From Paludibacteraceae bacterium (GTDB lineage: Bacteria; Bacteroidota; Bacteroidia; Bacteroidales; Paludibacteraceae), in contig JAKSNH010000016.1 of assembly GCA_024399955.1 (NCBI GenBank), positions 1-35,207 of the forward strand: a DNA stretch of 35,207 bases, written 5' to 3'. Shown piece after piece: positions 20,037 through 30,600 of the stretch. The stretch's first letter is position 1, and every line of letters begins with the position of its first letter. The notes below the pieces were generated by a model. That model made no database searches. It was not told the origin of the DNA and worked only from the letters and a program-made list of their open reading frames with translations. The translations under genes were made by a program, and so were the position numbers.

Positions 20037-21374
20037 ATGAAAATTGAGAAATCCGAAATCAAAGACCTGATGGGTTCCATCACGATGACGATTGAACCCG
20101 CTGATTATCAGGAAGAAGTGCAAAAAGAGTTGAAACAAATCCGTCAAAAAGCCAACGTACCCGGTTTCCGTCCCGGTATGGTGCCACTTGGGCTCGTTAA
20201 GAAGATGTACGGCAAAGGCGTGATGGCCGAAGTAATCAACAAGACCATCGGTCAAAAATTAGGTGAGTTCATCGAAAACGAAAAACTGAACGTATTAGGT
20301 GATCCCATGCCAAACGAAGAAAATACACCGGCTATCGACTTTGATACCCAAGACACATTCACCTTTGCTTTTGATATCGCCGTAGCTCCTGAGTTTGACG
20401 CTAATCTGAATGGCAAGAACAAAGTAGTCAACTACACGATTGATGTGACCGACGAAATGGTAGATAACCAAGTAAAGGGCTACGCTGAACGCTTTGGCGA
20501 ATATGTAGATGCCGAGGATGTTAAAGAAGGCGATGTACTCAAAGGCCTGATGAAAGAGGTTAAGGAGGGAGAAGGCATCCAAAAAGAGAACGCTATGCTC
20601 AACCCTGCTTACATAAAGAGCAAGACCATCCAAAAGAAATTCATCGGTGCCAAGAAAGGCGACGTGATTACCTTCAACCCTATGAAGGCTTACGAAAGCG
20701 AAATCGAAGTGTCTTCGATGTTGGATATTAAGAAAGAGGAAGCTAAGGAGCTCAAGAGTGACTTCACCTTTGAGATTCAAGGTATCACCCGTCACGAGGC
20801 TGCTAAAGTGGATGCCGAACTGTTCGCTAAGGTCTATGGTCAGAACAACGTAAAAGACGAGGCTGACTTCCGCGCTAAGGTGAAAGCTGAAATCCAAGAA
20901 AATATGGCTGAGGACAGCAAATATAAATTTGGATTGGACGTGAAGGCTGCCATTATGAAGAAGATGGAAAAAGTAGCTATGCCGGAACACTTCCTCAAAC
21001 GTTGGGTGAAGGCTACCAATGAGAAACTCACGGACGAGCAGTTGGAGAAAGACTTCCCTGCTATGATTGAGGAGCTTAAATGGCATTTGGCTAAGGACCA
21101 ACTGATGAAGAAATACGACATCAAGGTGGAGAAAGACGAAGTAGAAGCCTACGCCAAGGAAGTGGCTAAGATGCAATTCATGCAATATGGTTTGATGCAC
21201 GTTGAGGATCAGTACTTGACCAGTTACGCTCAGGAGATACTCAAGAAAGATGACCAACTGCGCGGCATCGTAGAGCGCGTTGCTGAGAATAAGATTTATG
21301 CAGCACTCAAGGCTGTTATCAACGTAGAAGAAAAAACAATCAGTCACGCTGACTTTGGTAAATTATTTGCATAA
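20037..21374 (+). CDS. tig: Trigger factor, ribosome-associated chaperone
   Basis: Binds the ribosomal exit tunnel and shields nascent chains. 445 residues, typical for the phylum. The N-terminal ribosome-binding domain holds the signature loop GFRPGMVP (43-50). The middle domain (about 150-250) is the divergent Bacteroidota form, in which I do not see a convincing FKBP-type prolyl isomerase active site. The C-terminal part is long, helical and charged (EADFRAKVKAEIQENMAED, PEHFLKRWVKATNEKLTDE). Leader about 65 nt with a GCC/GGC hairpin. Overlaps the next gene by 1 base (TAATG). Upstream of clpP-clpX, as in many bacteria. Confidence 0.95.
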   Translation: MKIEKSEIKDLMGSITMTIEPADYQEEVQKELKQIRQKANVPGFRPGMVPLGLVKKMYGKGVMAEVINKTIGQKLGEFIENEKLNVLGDPMPNEENTPAIDFDTQDTFTFAFDIAVAPEFDANLNGKNKVVNYTIDVTDEMVDNQVKGYAERFGEYVDAEDVKEGDVLKGLMKEVKEGEGIQKENAMLNPAYIKSKTIQKKFIGAKKGDVITFNPMKAYESEIEVSSMLDIKKEEAKELKSDFTFEIQGITRHEAAKVDAELFAKVYGQNNVKDEADFRAKVKAEIQENMAEDSKYKFGLDVKAAIMKKMEKVAMPEHFLKRWVKATNEKLTDEQLEKDFPAMIEELKWHLAKDQLMKKYDIKVEKDEVEAYAKEVAKMQFMQYGLMHVEDQYLTSYAQEILKKDDQLRGIVERVAENKIYAALKAVINVEEKTISHADFGKLFA

Positions 21375-22342
21375 TGAAACGTTCAACCCTTACCATCATC
21401 ACCCTCTTATCTGCCGTCTTGGCGATGGCCACCCCGTATCAAGTGGGTGACTATGTAGAAATAGACAGTGTACCCGGCTTGGTGGTAGCTGTGGATTCGA
21501 CAGGCGAGCACGGACTAATCATGTCCGTGCCGGCATTACGCAGTCAGGACGCTGAACAATGGTTACAAGCGGCTAATCAGCAATTGCAGGACCAGTATAA
21601 GCATGCTAAGAAATACGCTATTCGTCACCAGAACCGCAAGAAAGGTTTTCGTGGCGATACGGCTCAAGTAGATAGCATCTACGCTACTCAGTCGCGTATC
21701 TTAACGCAAATGAGTGCTATGCCTCGCTTGCCTCATCATGCTCAACTCACCGAACAACAATGGCGCGAACATATTCGGCCGATGGTAGAACGCAGCAACG
21801 AGAGCGGCATTCATAACCAACAAGCCATCACGGAGTACTGTGCCGAACAAGGACTATTTGAAGGCATGTACTTCCCCGAGACTTATTGGGCTACTCTATT
21901 AGGCGAAGGCTGGTTCATACCCGGAACGGCCGAGCTGGAGCAAGTGGCAACAGCCATCTATGGTGGCGTAGGTCGCGAGCACCGTATTCCCGCTAAGTAC
22001 CGCACCAAACGTAAGCGCGTGGAGCACGTACATGAACCTTTGCTTAAACGCTACGACCGCGTATCGTACGCACGATACAATAGTTTTATCCGTAATACCG
22101 ACTATCAGTTGCTCTTCCCTCTTAAGGTGATGAGTTCCACTCCTGTCGGTTGCGCATGGGGACAAGAACATAAACAGAAGACCCGCTCTACAGATAACGA
22201 CTATGCTGCTCGTTACTACAGCATGGATATCAAACGCAGAGGATGGTACTTTATCTTCAGTACCGCCAGCGAGTATCAAGTTATTCGCGAGAATGGACAA
22301 ATGCGCATTCCATTGAGTGTATGCGCCTTCCGTATATTCTAA
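21374..22342 (+). CDS. Secreted protein of unknown function inside the tig-clpPX operon
   Basis: 322 residues with signal peptide MKRSTLTIITLLSAVLAMA. The first 60 mature residues have a VGDYVEIDSVPGLVVAVDSTGEHGLIMS motif, and residues about 170-190 read GEGWFIPGTAELEQVATAIYGG, the GW-x-(L/I)-P-x-x-x-E-L pattern of FISUMP/DUF1566-like fibrobacter-slime or surface proteins. The end (FSTASEYQVIRENG.MRIPLSVCAFRIF) also fits that fold, where a strand with F..S.E and a final VCAFR..F is typical. No enzyme motif. It starts in the tig stop codon (TAATG) and ends 5 bases before clpP, so it is co-transcribed with cytosolic proteostasis genes although it is exported. Assignment to the FISUMP-like fold is inference. 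Confidence 0.75.
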   Translation: MKRSTLTIITLLSAVLAMATPYQVGDYVEIDSVPGLVVAVDSTGEHGLIMSVPALRSQDAEQWLQAANQQLQDQYKHAKKYAIRHQNRKKGFRGDTAQVDSIYATQSRILTQMSAMPRLPHHAQLTEQQWREHIRPMVERSNESGIHNQQAITEYCAEQGLFEGMYFPETYWATLLGEGWFIPGTAELEQVATAIYGGVGREHRIPAKYRTKRKRVEHVHEPLLKRYDRVSYARYNSFIRNTDYQLLFPLKVMSSTPVGCAWGQEHKQKTRSTDNDYAARYYSMDIKRRGWYFIFSTASEYQVIRENGQMRIPLSVCAFRIF

Positions 22343-22347
22343 ATGAT

Positions 22348-23007
22348 ATGAAAAACGATTTCTTACACTTTGCCGTGGACCGCGGCCTTAACTCCATGCA
22401 TGTTGAGAAAGTCATGCAGGATAGTTATGTATCTCCCTCTATCCTGGAGGAACGCCAACTGAACGTCACTCAGATGGATGTATTCTCACGACTGATGATG
22501 GACCGTATTATCTTCTTAGGCACCCAGATAGACGATTATACAGCCAATGTGATCCAGGCTCAATTATTATACTTAGATAGTGCCGACTCGGATCGCGACA
22601 TACATGTTTACCTGAATACTCCCGGCGGTTCGGTTTATGCAGGATTAGGTATTTATGACACGATGCAGTTTGTCAAGTCCAATGTCACCACAATGTGCAC
22701 CGGTATGGCAGCCTCGATGGGTGCTGTACTGCTGGTAGCCGGAGCGAAAGGTATGCGTGCCGCATTACCCCACTCTCGCGTGATGATTCACCAGCCCATG
22801 GGAGGTATTCAAGGACAGGCCTCGGATATAGAGATTACGGCCAAAGAGATACTGAAACTCAAAGATGAACTCTATCAAATCATCGCCGACCATAGTGGTC
22901 AAACCATTGACAAGATCCGTCAGGATGCAGACCGCGACTATTGGATGACTGCTAACGAAGCGTTGTCCTATGGTATGATTGATAAGGTGTATTCAAAGAA
23001 GGAATAA
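22348..23007 (+). CDS. clpP: ATP-dependent Clp protease proteolytic subunit
   Basis: Forms the tetradecameric serine peptidase barrel that ClpX feeds. 219 residues from the start at 22348 (MKNDFLHF). Catalytic triad Ser123 (GMAASMGAV), His148 (MIHQP) and Asp197 (DADRDYWM) with spacings equal to the E. coli enzyme. The frame is open upstream to 22243, but that part overlaps the preceding gene and has no family similarity. The start codon lies 5 bases after the previous stop; the stop overlaps clpX by 1 base. Confidence 0.97.
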   Translation: MKNDFLHFAVDRGLNSMHVEKVMQDSYVSPSILEERQLNVTQMDVFSRLMMDRIIFLGTQIDDYTANVIQAQLLYLDSADSDRDIHVYLNTPGGSVYAGLGIYDTMQFVKSNVTTMCTGMAASMGAVLLVAGAKGMRAALPHSRVMIHQPMGGIQGQASDIEITAKEILKLKDELYQIIADHSGQTIDKIRQDADRDYWMTANEALSYGMIDKVYSKKE

Positions 23008-24248
23008 TGAAGAAAAAACCAATATGTAGTTTCTGTGGACGCTCCATGCCACAGATGTTCCGTGGGGAAGATGATTCGTATATCTGCTACGACTGCATTG
23101 AGAACGGACATAAAATGGTAGCGCAGATTATAGCCGAGTCTGCCAAGACAGATACGATTGAAGGTGTATCGCTGGGCACGCTGCCTAAGCCTGCTGCTAT
23201 CAAGGAGTTCTTGGATCAGTTCGTGATTGGACAAGACGATGCTAAACGCTTCCTGTCGGTTGCCGTCTATAACCACTATAAACGTCTATTGCAGAACCAA
23301 AGCAAGGACGAGACCTATAAGGATGTGGAGATTGAGAAATCCAACATCATCATGGTGGGGTCAACGGGCACCGGTAAGACGCTCATGGCGCGCACTATTG
23401 CCAAGATGCTGGCAGTACCCTTCACCATTGTGGATGCTACTGTACTCACCGAAGCCGGATATGTAGGCGAAGATGTGGAGAGTCTGCTTACGCGGCTCCT
23501 GCAAGAAGCCGACTACGATGTAGCCAAAGCCGAAAAAGGTATCGTCTTTATTGACGAGATAGATAAGATTGCTCGCAAGAGTGACAACCCCAGTATCACG
23601 CGGGACGTGAGTGGAGAAGGCGTGCAACAGGGGCTACTCAAACTGCTGGAAGGCAGCATAGTGAACGTGCCACCTGAAGGAGGACGTAAGCATCCTGAGC
23701 AAGAGTTTATTCATATCAATACCCAGAATATCTTGTTTATCTGCGGAGGTGCTTTTGATGGCATCGAACGCAAGATAGCACAACGACTCAATACACAAGT
23801 AGTGGGCTTTGATGCGCAACAAAAGCAGAAAATAGACAAGAACGACTTGCTGCAATACATCGCTCCTCAGGACCTTAAGGCCTTTGGACTTATTCCTGAA
23901 ATCATCGGTCGTCTGCCTATCCTCACTTATCTCAAGCCGCTGGATCGCGAAGCATTGCGTCGCATCTTAGTAGAACCCAAGAACGCCATTACCAAGCAGT
24001 ACCAAAAACTGCTCTCCATGGATGGTGTTAAACTTACTTTCACTGCCGAGGCTTTGGACTATATCGTGGATAAAGCCATTGAGTTTAAAGTGGGTGCCCG
24101 CGGATTACGCGCGTTGGTAGAAACGGTCATGATGGATTTGATGTTCAGCATTCCCGGACAAAAAGTAAGCGAGCTCCAAATTACTAAGGAACTCGCTCAA
24201 GAGAAGATAGAGAAGGCCGATAGTCTTAAACTACAGAACGCTGTTTAA
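23007..24248 (+). CDS. clpX: ATP-dependent Clp protease ATP-binding subunit ClpX
   Basis: AAA+ unfoldase that recognises substrates and threads them into ClpP. 413 residues. N-terminal zinc-binding domain with Cys7, Cys10, Cys27 and Cys30 (CSFC ... CYDC). Walker A GSTGTGKT (118-125), pore loop GYVGED (151-156), Walker B IVFIDEID (179-186), and sensor/C-terminal region [12 protein letters not shown]. Complete. Starts in the clpP stop codon (TAATG). Its last 18 bases overlap the 3' end of the convergent S41 protease gene, with no terminator between them. Confidence 0.98.
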   Translation: MKKKPICSFCGRSMPQMFRGEDDSYICYDCIENGHKMVAQIIAESAKTDTIEGVSLGTLPKPAAIKEFLDQFVIGQDDAKRFLSVAVYNHYKRLLQNQSKDETYKDVEIEKSNIIMVGSTGTGKTLMARTIAKMLAVPFTIVDATVLTEAGYVGEDVESLLTRLLQEADYDVAKAEKGIVFIDEIDKIARKSDNPSITRDVSGEGVQQGLLKLLEGSIVNVPPEGGRKHPEQEFIHINTQNILFICGGAFDGIERKIAQRLNTQVVGFDAQQKQKIDKNDLLQYIAPQDLKAFGLIPEIIGRLPILTYLKPLDREALRRILVEPKNAITKQYQKLLSMDGVKLTFTAEALDYIVDKAIEFKVGARGLRALVETVMMDLMFSIPGQKVSELQITKELAQEKIEKADSLKLQNAV

Positions 24249-25844
24249 GGTCTCTACTGCCTTGCGGGTAATTTCATCATCCCGTTCAAAGAGAGGGAAG
24301 AAGCCTTCGTCACCTAATATATTTCGTACGATATAGGCATTGATTAGTCGCGTCAGCAATGGTCGCGACTTTTCTATTTGTTCATTACTAGGCTCCAGTC
24401 CTTTCTCCTTAGCAAACGCCACGAACTGAGGCATCCAATTAGCCGATATGAGGTACAACTCCAGCGACCGCCAATCCTTATATTGCTCCAATTGCCGGCG
24501 ATGTTTCTCGGTGTATTGGAAAGCAAACTGGTACGTATAGGCTCTATTCACACAGACATTGGAATAAGGTGTATTAAGCGATGTATCACGTCCCACAAAG
24601 ATATCCGGCATGATACCGCCACCGCCGTGCACTATCCGACCCGACTTGGTGTAATAAACAGTTGTGTCCTGATGGATGCTATCCTCGGAATAGAACTCCC
24701 CACGTTCAAAGCGGTCCAACAGTTCCTTCTGATAATCATCCTGCTTACCTAACGTATAAGGTTTTTGTATGCTGCGTCCGGAAGGCGTGTAGTAACGCGC
24801 CACCGTCAGTCGGACAGCGCTGCCATCAGGGAATGGGTATTGCTGCTGCACCAGTCCCTTACCAAACGATCGGCGACCGATGATTTGTGCGCGGTCGTTA
24901 TCCTGCATAGCCCCTGAAAAAATCTCGCTGGCCGAAGCCGAGAAATCGTCAATAAGCACCACCATAGGCACTTTCTGGAATCGTCCTGCACCATTGGCAC
25001 GAGCTTCATACTTGGGATAAGCACGGCCTTGCGAATAAACAATCAAATCGCCGGAAGGCAGGAACTCATTGGCCATACGAATAGCTTGCTCCATATAACC
25101 GCCACTATTCTCGCGCAAGTCAATGATATAGCCCTCGGCTCCTTTTGAGCGCAAGGTAGCCAGCGCCGATATAAACTCGTCATAGGTGTTCTCACCAAAC
25201 TTATTAGCACGAACAAAACCTATCTTATGTCCATCTTTCTCGATGATGAACTTAGCATCCACGGAATGAACAGGTATATCGCCACGGGTAATCGTGTAGC
25301 GCAGCACTTCCGGTACGCCGGCGCGACGCACGCCAATGGTCACCTTGGTACCTTTCTCTCCACGCAAGGTATGCATTACTTTCTCGTTATTGATCTTCTT
25401 GCCCACAAAAACAGAGTCATTCACTTCAACCAGTTTATCACCGGCTAATAAACCGATGCTCTCGCTGGGGCCACCTGATATGACAGCAATGATACAAACG
25501 GTGTCTTCCTGAATGGAGAACTGCACACCGATACCGGAGAAAGAGGATGACAACTCGGAGTTAACCATCTCCAGGTCTTTCTTGGGGATATACGAAGAGT
25601 GCGGATCCAGTTTCTGCACAATACTCTGCATCACTTCATCCGTTATACTATCTACGTCCACAGCATCTACATAAGCATTATCCACCATCTGTAGCAGTTG
25701 GTCTATCTTGCTGGTAGACGAGAAAATCTGTCCATTCTGGATATAGAAACGCTGCGCATTGGCCTTATTGGAAATAGCATTGCCCAACAGGAAGCCCACC
25801 AATAGGAACACAATCGTTAATGTAGGTAAGAGGTACTTCTTCAT
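24231..25844 (-). CDS. S41-family C-terminal processing protease
   Basis: Periplasmic serine protease that trims or degrades proteins by their C terminus. 537 residues. A hydrophobic N-terminal segment (about 4-25) acts as signal or anchor. A PDZ domain spans about 100-175 ([28 protein letters not shown]). The peptidase core holds [16 protein letters not shown] and the catalytic Ser304 ([14 protein letters not shown]) with Lys329 and Gln333 (FGKGLVQQQ), spaced as in E. coli Tsp. The C-terminal 150 residues are a helical extension typical for Bacteroidota members. Last gene of the mpl-deaminase-protease unit, 2 bases after the deaminase gene. Overlaps clpX tail to tail by 18 bases. Confidence 0.95.
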   Translation of the reverse strand: MKKYLLPTLTIVFLLVGFLLGNAISNKANAQRFYIQNGQIFSSTSKIDQLLQMVDNAYVDAVDVDSITDEVMQSIVQKLDPHSSYIPKKDLEMVNSELSSSFSGIGVQFSIQEDTVCIIAVISGGPSESIGLLAGDKLVEVNDSVFVGKKINNEKVMHTLRGEKGTKVTIGVRRAGVPEVLRYTITRGDIPVHSVDAKFIIEKDGHKIGFVRANKFGENTYDEFISALATLRSKGAEGYIIDLRENSGGYMEQAIRMANEFLPSGDLIVYSQGRAYPKYEARANGAGRFQKVPMVVLIDDFSASASEIFSGAMQDNDRAQIIGRRSFGKGLVQQQYPFPDGSAVRLTVARYYTPSGRSIQKPYTLGKQDDYQKELLDRFERGEFYSEDSIHQDTTVYYTKSGRIVHGGGGIMPDIFVGRDTSLNTPYSNVCVNRAYTYQFAFQYTEKHRRQLEQYKDWRSLELYLISANWMPQFVAFAKEKGLEPSNEQIEKSRPLLTRLINAYIVRNILGDEGFFPLFERDDEITRKAVETLNSVL

Positions 25845-25846
25845 AG

Positions 25847-26269
25847 TTATTCATCAAAAGGCATATAGTCCACTTGTATGCCTACTTTTTTAAGTAATTC
25901 TATTCCGTCCATGATACGGTATTGCTCGCCATAGACAACGCGCTTGATACCGGATTGGATAATTAGTTTACTGCATTCCATACATGGCGAAGCCGTCACG
26001 TATAAGGTAGCGCCATCGGATGAGTTATGGGAGCGTGCCACTTTAGTAATGGCATTGGCTTCTGCATGCAGCACGTAGGGGAAGGATACGTTATTATCGT
26101 CCTCACACTTATTCTCAAATCCCGAAGGAGTACCATTGTAGCCATCCGAGATAATCATTTGATCCTTGACTAATAAGGCACCTACTTTGCGGCGCACACA
26201 ATAAGAATTTTCGGACCATGTACGCGCCATCTTCATATATAAATGGTCCCGTTTGAGTTGTTTATCCAT
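25847..26269 (-). CDS. Deoxycytidylate (dCMP) deaminase
   Basis: Zinc enzyme making dUMP from dCMP for thymidylate synthesis. 140 residues. Zinc ligands His68 with catalytic Glu70 (LHAEANAI), Cys96 and Cys99 (PCMEC), and the family-typical GYNGTPSGFENKCED loop that distinguishes ComEB/dCMP deaminases from cytidine deaminases. Overlaps the mpl 3' end by 8 bases and is followed 2 bases later by the protease gene, so the three are one transcription unit. Confidence 0.94.
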   Translation of the reverse strand: MDKQLKRDHLYMKMARTWSENSYCVRRKVGALLVKDQMIISDGYNGTPSGFENKCEDDNNVSFPYVLHAEANAITKVARSHNSSDGATLYVTASPCMECSKLIIQSGIKRVVYGEQYRIMDGIELLKKVGIQVDYMPFDE

Positions 26270-27578
26270 GAATCAATTCGTTGGCAAAATCATTAATAGT
26301 TATTCCGTCAAAGGTTCCGCTGGACATCATCAGCAGCGCCGTATTGGTGTAGTTGAGTTCACGCAAGCGTTGCTGCAATGCCGGACTATCCGTCATCACC
26401 TCTACATTTTCCGTGCCAAAGGCCTCTTTCACTTCCTCCGCCGTAATGGGAGTCAGACGTTTATGCTCGATTACCTTGGGGTTGAAATACACAAAAGCCT
26501 TGTCAGCCTCCGCCATACATCCTTTGTACTGAGGCAGGAAATCCGCCATGAGGGACGAGAACGTATGCAACTCCATACAAGCAATGAGTTGTTTATCCGG
26601 ATACCGTTCGCGTACGGCGTTGATGGTGGCTTTGAGTTTAGATGGCGAGTGAGCAAAGTCTTTATAGGCTACGCTGTCGGCACTCTCTCCTACTTTCTCC
26701 AATCGGTTGCTGGCTCCGGTGAAGGTAGCTATCTCGCGGTAGAAATCTTCGGGACGCACCCCTATCTGTTGGCATGCCAAACAAGCCGCCTGCAGGTTCT
26801 GCATGTTATGCTTACCAAACACCTGCATCTCTACCTCGCCTGTGTATTCCTTATAGGGCAGGCATACAATGCGATGCTGCGCCTCAGCAGCTAACATTTG
26901 CAAGTTAGCATCGCCCTCGTAATAGATGAAGGTCTTGGCTATCGTGCCAACGAACTGACGGAACGTATCTACATACTGCGGGAAAGTGGGGAAGACATTG
27001 ATATGATCCCACGCGATGCCGGTTAGGATGGCATAGTCGGGCTTATACCATAGGAACTTACTGCGTAAATCCAATGGAGAGGTTAGATACTCATCCCCCT
27101 CGAATACAGCATATCGGGCGGTGTCGGATAGTCTAACCATGCGCTCGAATCCTTCAATCTGTGCCCCCACCATATAGTCGGCTTCTATGCCTAAGCGTTG
27201 CAGCACATATAGAATCATTGAGGTGGTAGTGGTCTTGCCATGACTGCCACCTACTACGATACGCACCTTGTCCTTGGTTTGTTCGTATAAGTATTCCGGG
27301 AAAGAGTATATCTTCAGTCCTAACTCGCGGGCACGCACCAGTTCAGGGTTATCTTCGCGGGCATGCATACCTAATATGATGGCATCTATATCGGGTGTGA
27401 TGCGAGAGGCATCCCAACCCATCTTGTCCGGCAATAAACCTGCGTCACGCAGATGCGTGAGGGCAGGATCAAAGATCTCGTCATCCGAACCGGTTACTAC
27501 ATATCCTTTCTTTCCGGCTACAGCCAATGCTAAGTTATGCATGGCTGCTCCACCTACTGCGATAAAGTGTATTCTCAT
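26262..27578 (-). CDS. mpl: UDP-N-acetylmuramate:L-alanyl-gamma-D-glutamyl-meso-DAP ligase (murein peptide recycling)
   Basis: ATP-dependent Mur-ligase-type enzyme that joins recycled tripeptide to UDP-MurNAc in the cytosol. 438 residues. N-terminal Rossmann part begins MRIHFIAVGGAAMHNLA with the MH of Mpl in place of the G-I-G-x-S of MurC. Other signatures: TGSDDEIFDP, AIILGMHAREDNPEL, ATP loop VVGGSHGKTTTT (108-118), YAVFEGDEY, KPDYAILTGIAWDHINVFPT, and DFAHSPSKLKATI. The mRNA leader holds a 7-bp tandem array ending directly before the start. Downstream overlap with the dCMP deaminase gene suggests coupling. Confidence 0.93.
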   Translation of the reverse strand: MRIHFIAVGGAAMHNLALAVAGKKGYVVTGSDDEIFDPALTHLRDAGLLPDKMGWDASRITPDIDAIILGMHAREDNPELVRARELGLKIYSFPEYLYEQTKDKVRIVVGGSHGKTTTTSMILYVLQRLGIEADYMVGAQIEGFERMVRLSDTARYAVFEGDEYLTSPLDLRSKFLWYKPDYAILTGIAWDHINVFPTFPQYVDTFRQFVGTIAKTFIYYEGDANLQMLAAEAQHRIVCLPYKEYTGEVEMQVFGKHNMQNLQAACLACQQIGVRPEDFYREIATFTGASNRLEKVGESADSVAYKDFAHSPSKLKATINAVRERYPDKQLIACMELHTFSSLMADFLPQYKGCMAEADKAFVYFNPKVIEHKRLTPITAEEVKEAFGTENVEVMTDSPALQQRLRELNYTNTALLMMSSGTFDGITINDFANELIHG

Positions 27579-27586
27579 ACCTCTTC

Positions 27587-27633
27587 TCTCTTATCTCTTA
27601 TCTCTTATCTCTTAACTCTTAATTCTTAATTCT
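27587..27633. repeat. 7-bp tandem array in the mpl leader
   Basis: Four perfect TCTCTTA units (27587-27614), then ACTCTTA, ATTCTTA and a partial ATTCT. On the mpl mRNA the unit reads TAAGAGA, ending in AGAGAAGAGG just before the ATG. Confidence 0.9.
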
Positions 27634-27664
27634 AAATAAGGTGCCCGTGAAGAGCACCTTATTT
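27634..27664 (-). terminator. Hairpin after secDF
   Basis: Perfect 11-bp stem: AAATAAGGTGC (27634-27644) with GCACCTTATTT (27654-27664) around a 9-nt loop, 24 bases past the secDF stop. The T-rich arm works in the minus direction. A separate 10-bp palindrome CGCACGTGCG lies at 27673-27682. Confidence 0.75.
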
Positions 27665-27687
27665 ATATTACGCGCACGTGCGTGAGA

Positions 27688-30600
27688 TTATTTTTGCAGT
27701 TTAGCCTCGCGGCGACGGTCTTGTGCTTTTTGAATCACGTAAGCAACATTCGGAGCCAAACACATAGACGAGTACGTACCTACGATTACACCAACCAGCA
27801 ATGCGAATACGAATCCGCGGATGCTCTCACCACCAAAGATAAAGATGGCCAGCAATACCACGAGAGTGGACATTGAGGTAGAGAATGTACGGCTGAGGGT
27901 GTTATTGATTGCATCGTTAATATTGATTCCGCGGTCGCGCTTGCTATACAGCGTATTGTACTCGCGTACACGATCAAAGATAACCACGGTATCGTTGATG
28001 GAGTAACCAATAACGGTCAGGATAGCTGCGATAAAGCTTTGGTCAATCTCCATGGAGAAAGGCATCACTTTCCATAACAGAGCGTAGCAACCTAATACGA
28101 TGATGGAGTCATGAGCCAAGGCTACAACGGCACCGGTGGAGTATGCAAAGTTGCGGAAACGCAACAAGATATACAAGAAGATACCTATCAATGCGCAGAT
28201 GACAGCGATGAAGGCAGCCGTAGTAATGTCGTCAGCAATAGCCGGACCTACTTTCTGCGACTGCATAATACCTACCTCGGGGTTGATCTCGGTCGAACGG
28301 AACTCATCCAACGTAATACCTTCGGGCAAGTAGGTCTTCAATCCTTCGTACAACAGAGCCTCGATTTCGTCATCTAAGGTCTCGCTGTTCTCGTGAATCT
28401 TGAAGTTAGTAGAGATACGCACTTGGTTTTGACTACCAATGGTGATAACACGCATACTAAGGTTCTCACCTTCGGGGTTCTGAGCCATGAAGGCAGCGGT
28501 CAGACTCTGCTCTACAGCTTGAGTATTCACATCCTGAGCGAAACGAATGACGTAGTTACGACCACCGGAGAAGTCAATACCCAGATTCAGTTTACCAAAC
28601 ATGTGAGGCTCCAGACCGAGCAAACCAACGACTACCAAGGTACCGGAGATAATGAAGAATACCTTGCGGCTCTCCACGAACTTAGCCTTCACGTTCTGCA
28701 AGAAATTCTGCATCCACGGAGTGGTGAACGATACATCAGCATCCTCGTGCTTAGCATAAGCCGATAACCATAGACGAGTCAAGAACACAGCCGTTGCGAA
28801 CGAAGAAACGATACCAATCATATAGGTTACGGCGAAGCCCTTGATAGGACCTGTACCGAAGATAGCCAGGATAATACCGGTCAGAAGACTGGTTACGTTG
28901 GAGTCAACAATGGCAGAAATAGCGCCTTTGAAACCATCGGTGATAGCTTTCTTGAGGTTTTTACCGGCTCTCAATTCCTCACGAATACGCTCGTAAATAA
29001 GCACGTTAGCATCCACTGCCATACCCATCGTTAATACGATACCGGCAATACCCGGCAGGGTTAATACGGCGGAGAAGGAGGATAAGGTTCCTACTAGCAG
29101 GAAGACGTTGCATAACAAAGCAGCATCGGCAATAAGACCTGGAATCCAGCCATAGTAGAATATCATGTAAATGAGGATGAGCAGGAAGCCCAGTGCGAAT
29201 GACCATAAACCATTTACTACGGCTTCGTGACCCAATGACGGACCAACTACGTCCTCTTGGATAATGCGAGCAGGAGCAGGCATTTTACCGGACTTAAGGG
29301 TATTAGCCAAGTCCTTTGCCTCTTCTACGGTGAAGTTACCGGTAATCTGACTATTACCTCCGGCAATTTCGTTTTGAACCGTTGGGAAGCTATATACAAA
29401 ACCATCCAATACGATGGCTACAGATTTGCCGATATTGTCTTTGGTGATACGTTGCCAAGCCTTTGCGCCTTCTGCATTCATGGACATACTTACAGTAGCA
29501 TAAGCGGAGAATTGACCGAAGTCGGCACGAGCGTCCGTAATCACATCACCTTCCAAAGAGGCACGGCCGTCACGTTGAGCCTTCAAACCTACTAACTGAT
29601 AGTAAGCCCCTGCCTCATCAATAGCCTTGACAGTCCAGAAGAAACGTAGGTCGCGCGGCAGCACTTGCCTAGCTATCGTGGAGTGGAGCATAGCATTAAC
29701 GCGAGCGGTATCGGTGTAGTGAACAGTACCAATCACCGGTCCACGATAGGCTTGTCCAGCTTGGTTGAAGCTGGGTGTCATGATAGCGAATAGAGGATGA
29801 TCTTTCTTGTATTTCTCTACAGCGGCAGCGTTATCTTCAGCCAATGCTAAGGTGTCTTCGGCTAAGTTCTCTACCAATGCAGCTAAGTCGCTACTATCGG
29901 TAACCTGTTCCTCAACTTTGGCCTCTTCTTCAGCCTCTTCTGCAGGAGCTTCGGCGGCATTTACGGCAGCAAATTCGCGGTCGATTTGAGCAATCGCCGG
30001 CAGAATCTCGCTGAATTCGTAGGTCTCCCAGAACTCGAGGTTCGCGCTACCTTGAAGCAGTTTACGTACGCGTTCCGGCTCTTTGATACCCGGTAACTCG
30101 ATTAAAATACGGCCAGCCTGGCTGAGTTTTTGGATGTTAGGTTGAACAACGCCGAAACGGTCGATACGGGTGCGCAGCACATTGAATGAGTTGTTGATAG
30201 CACCTTCTACCTCTTCGCGAATCACTTTCTCTACTTCTTCGTTGGAGGAGTTAAGTGTCACTTTGTCTTTGAGTTCAAATGTAGAGAACACACTTGCCAG
30301 TTGGGCATTAGCATCAATCTCTTTATAAGACTCAATGAACAACGTAACAAAGTCAGCACCGCTGCTCTTTTGTTTTTCCTGAGCCATCTTCATGGCTTTG
30401 TCGAAGTTCTCAGAGGTGTTGTAGCCACTAAGTGCACGCAGGATTTCCGGAACGGAAACCTCCATGGTTACGTTCATACCACCCTTCAAGTCCAAACCTA
30501 AGTTCAGCTCTTTCCCACGACATTCTTTCAGCGTGTAACCGAACCATACTTTCTCAGAAGCGATGGAATCCAAATAAGCATACTCTTTAGCGGCATCATC

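Noticed and set aside
20295..21347. 350-codon open frame on the minus strand opposite tig
   Set aside because: It is fully antisense to the well supported tig gene, has no coherent domain, and is explained by codon bias leaving few stops in that frame.
22243..22347. Longer clpP start
   Set aside because: The extra residues overlap the preceding gene and do not resemble the ClpP N terminus.
27673..27682. 10-bp palindrome CGCACGTGCG as an operator
   Set aside because: It lies after the secDF stop and before its hairpin, with no promoter nearby; a regulatory role is not supported.
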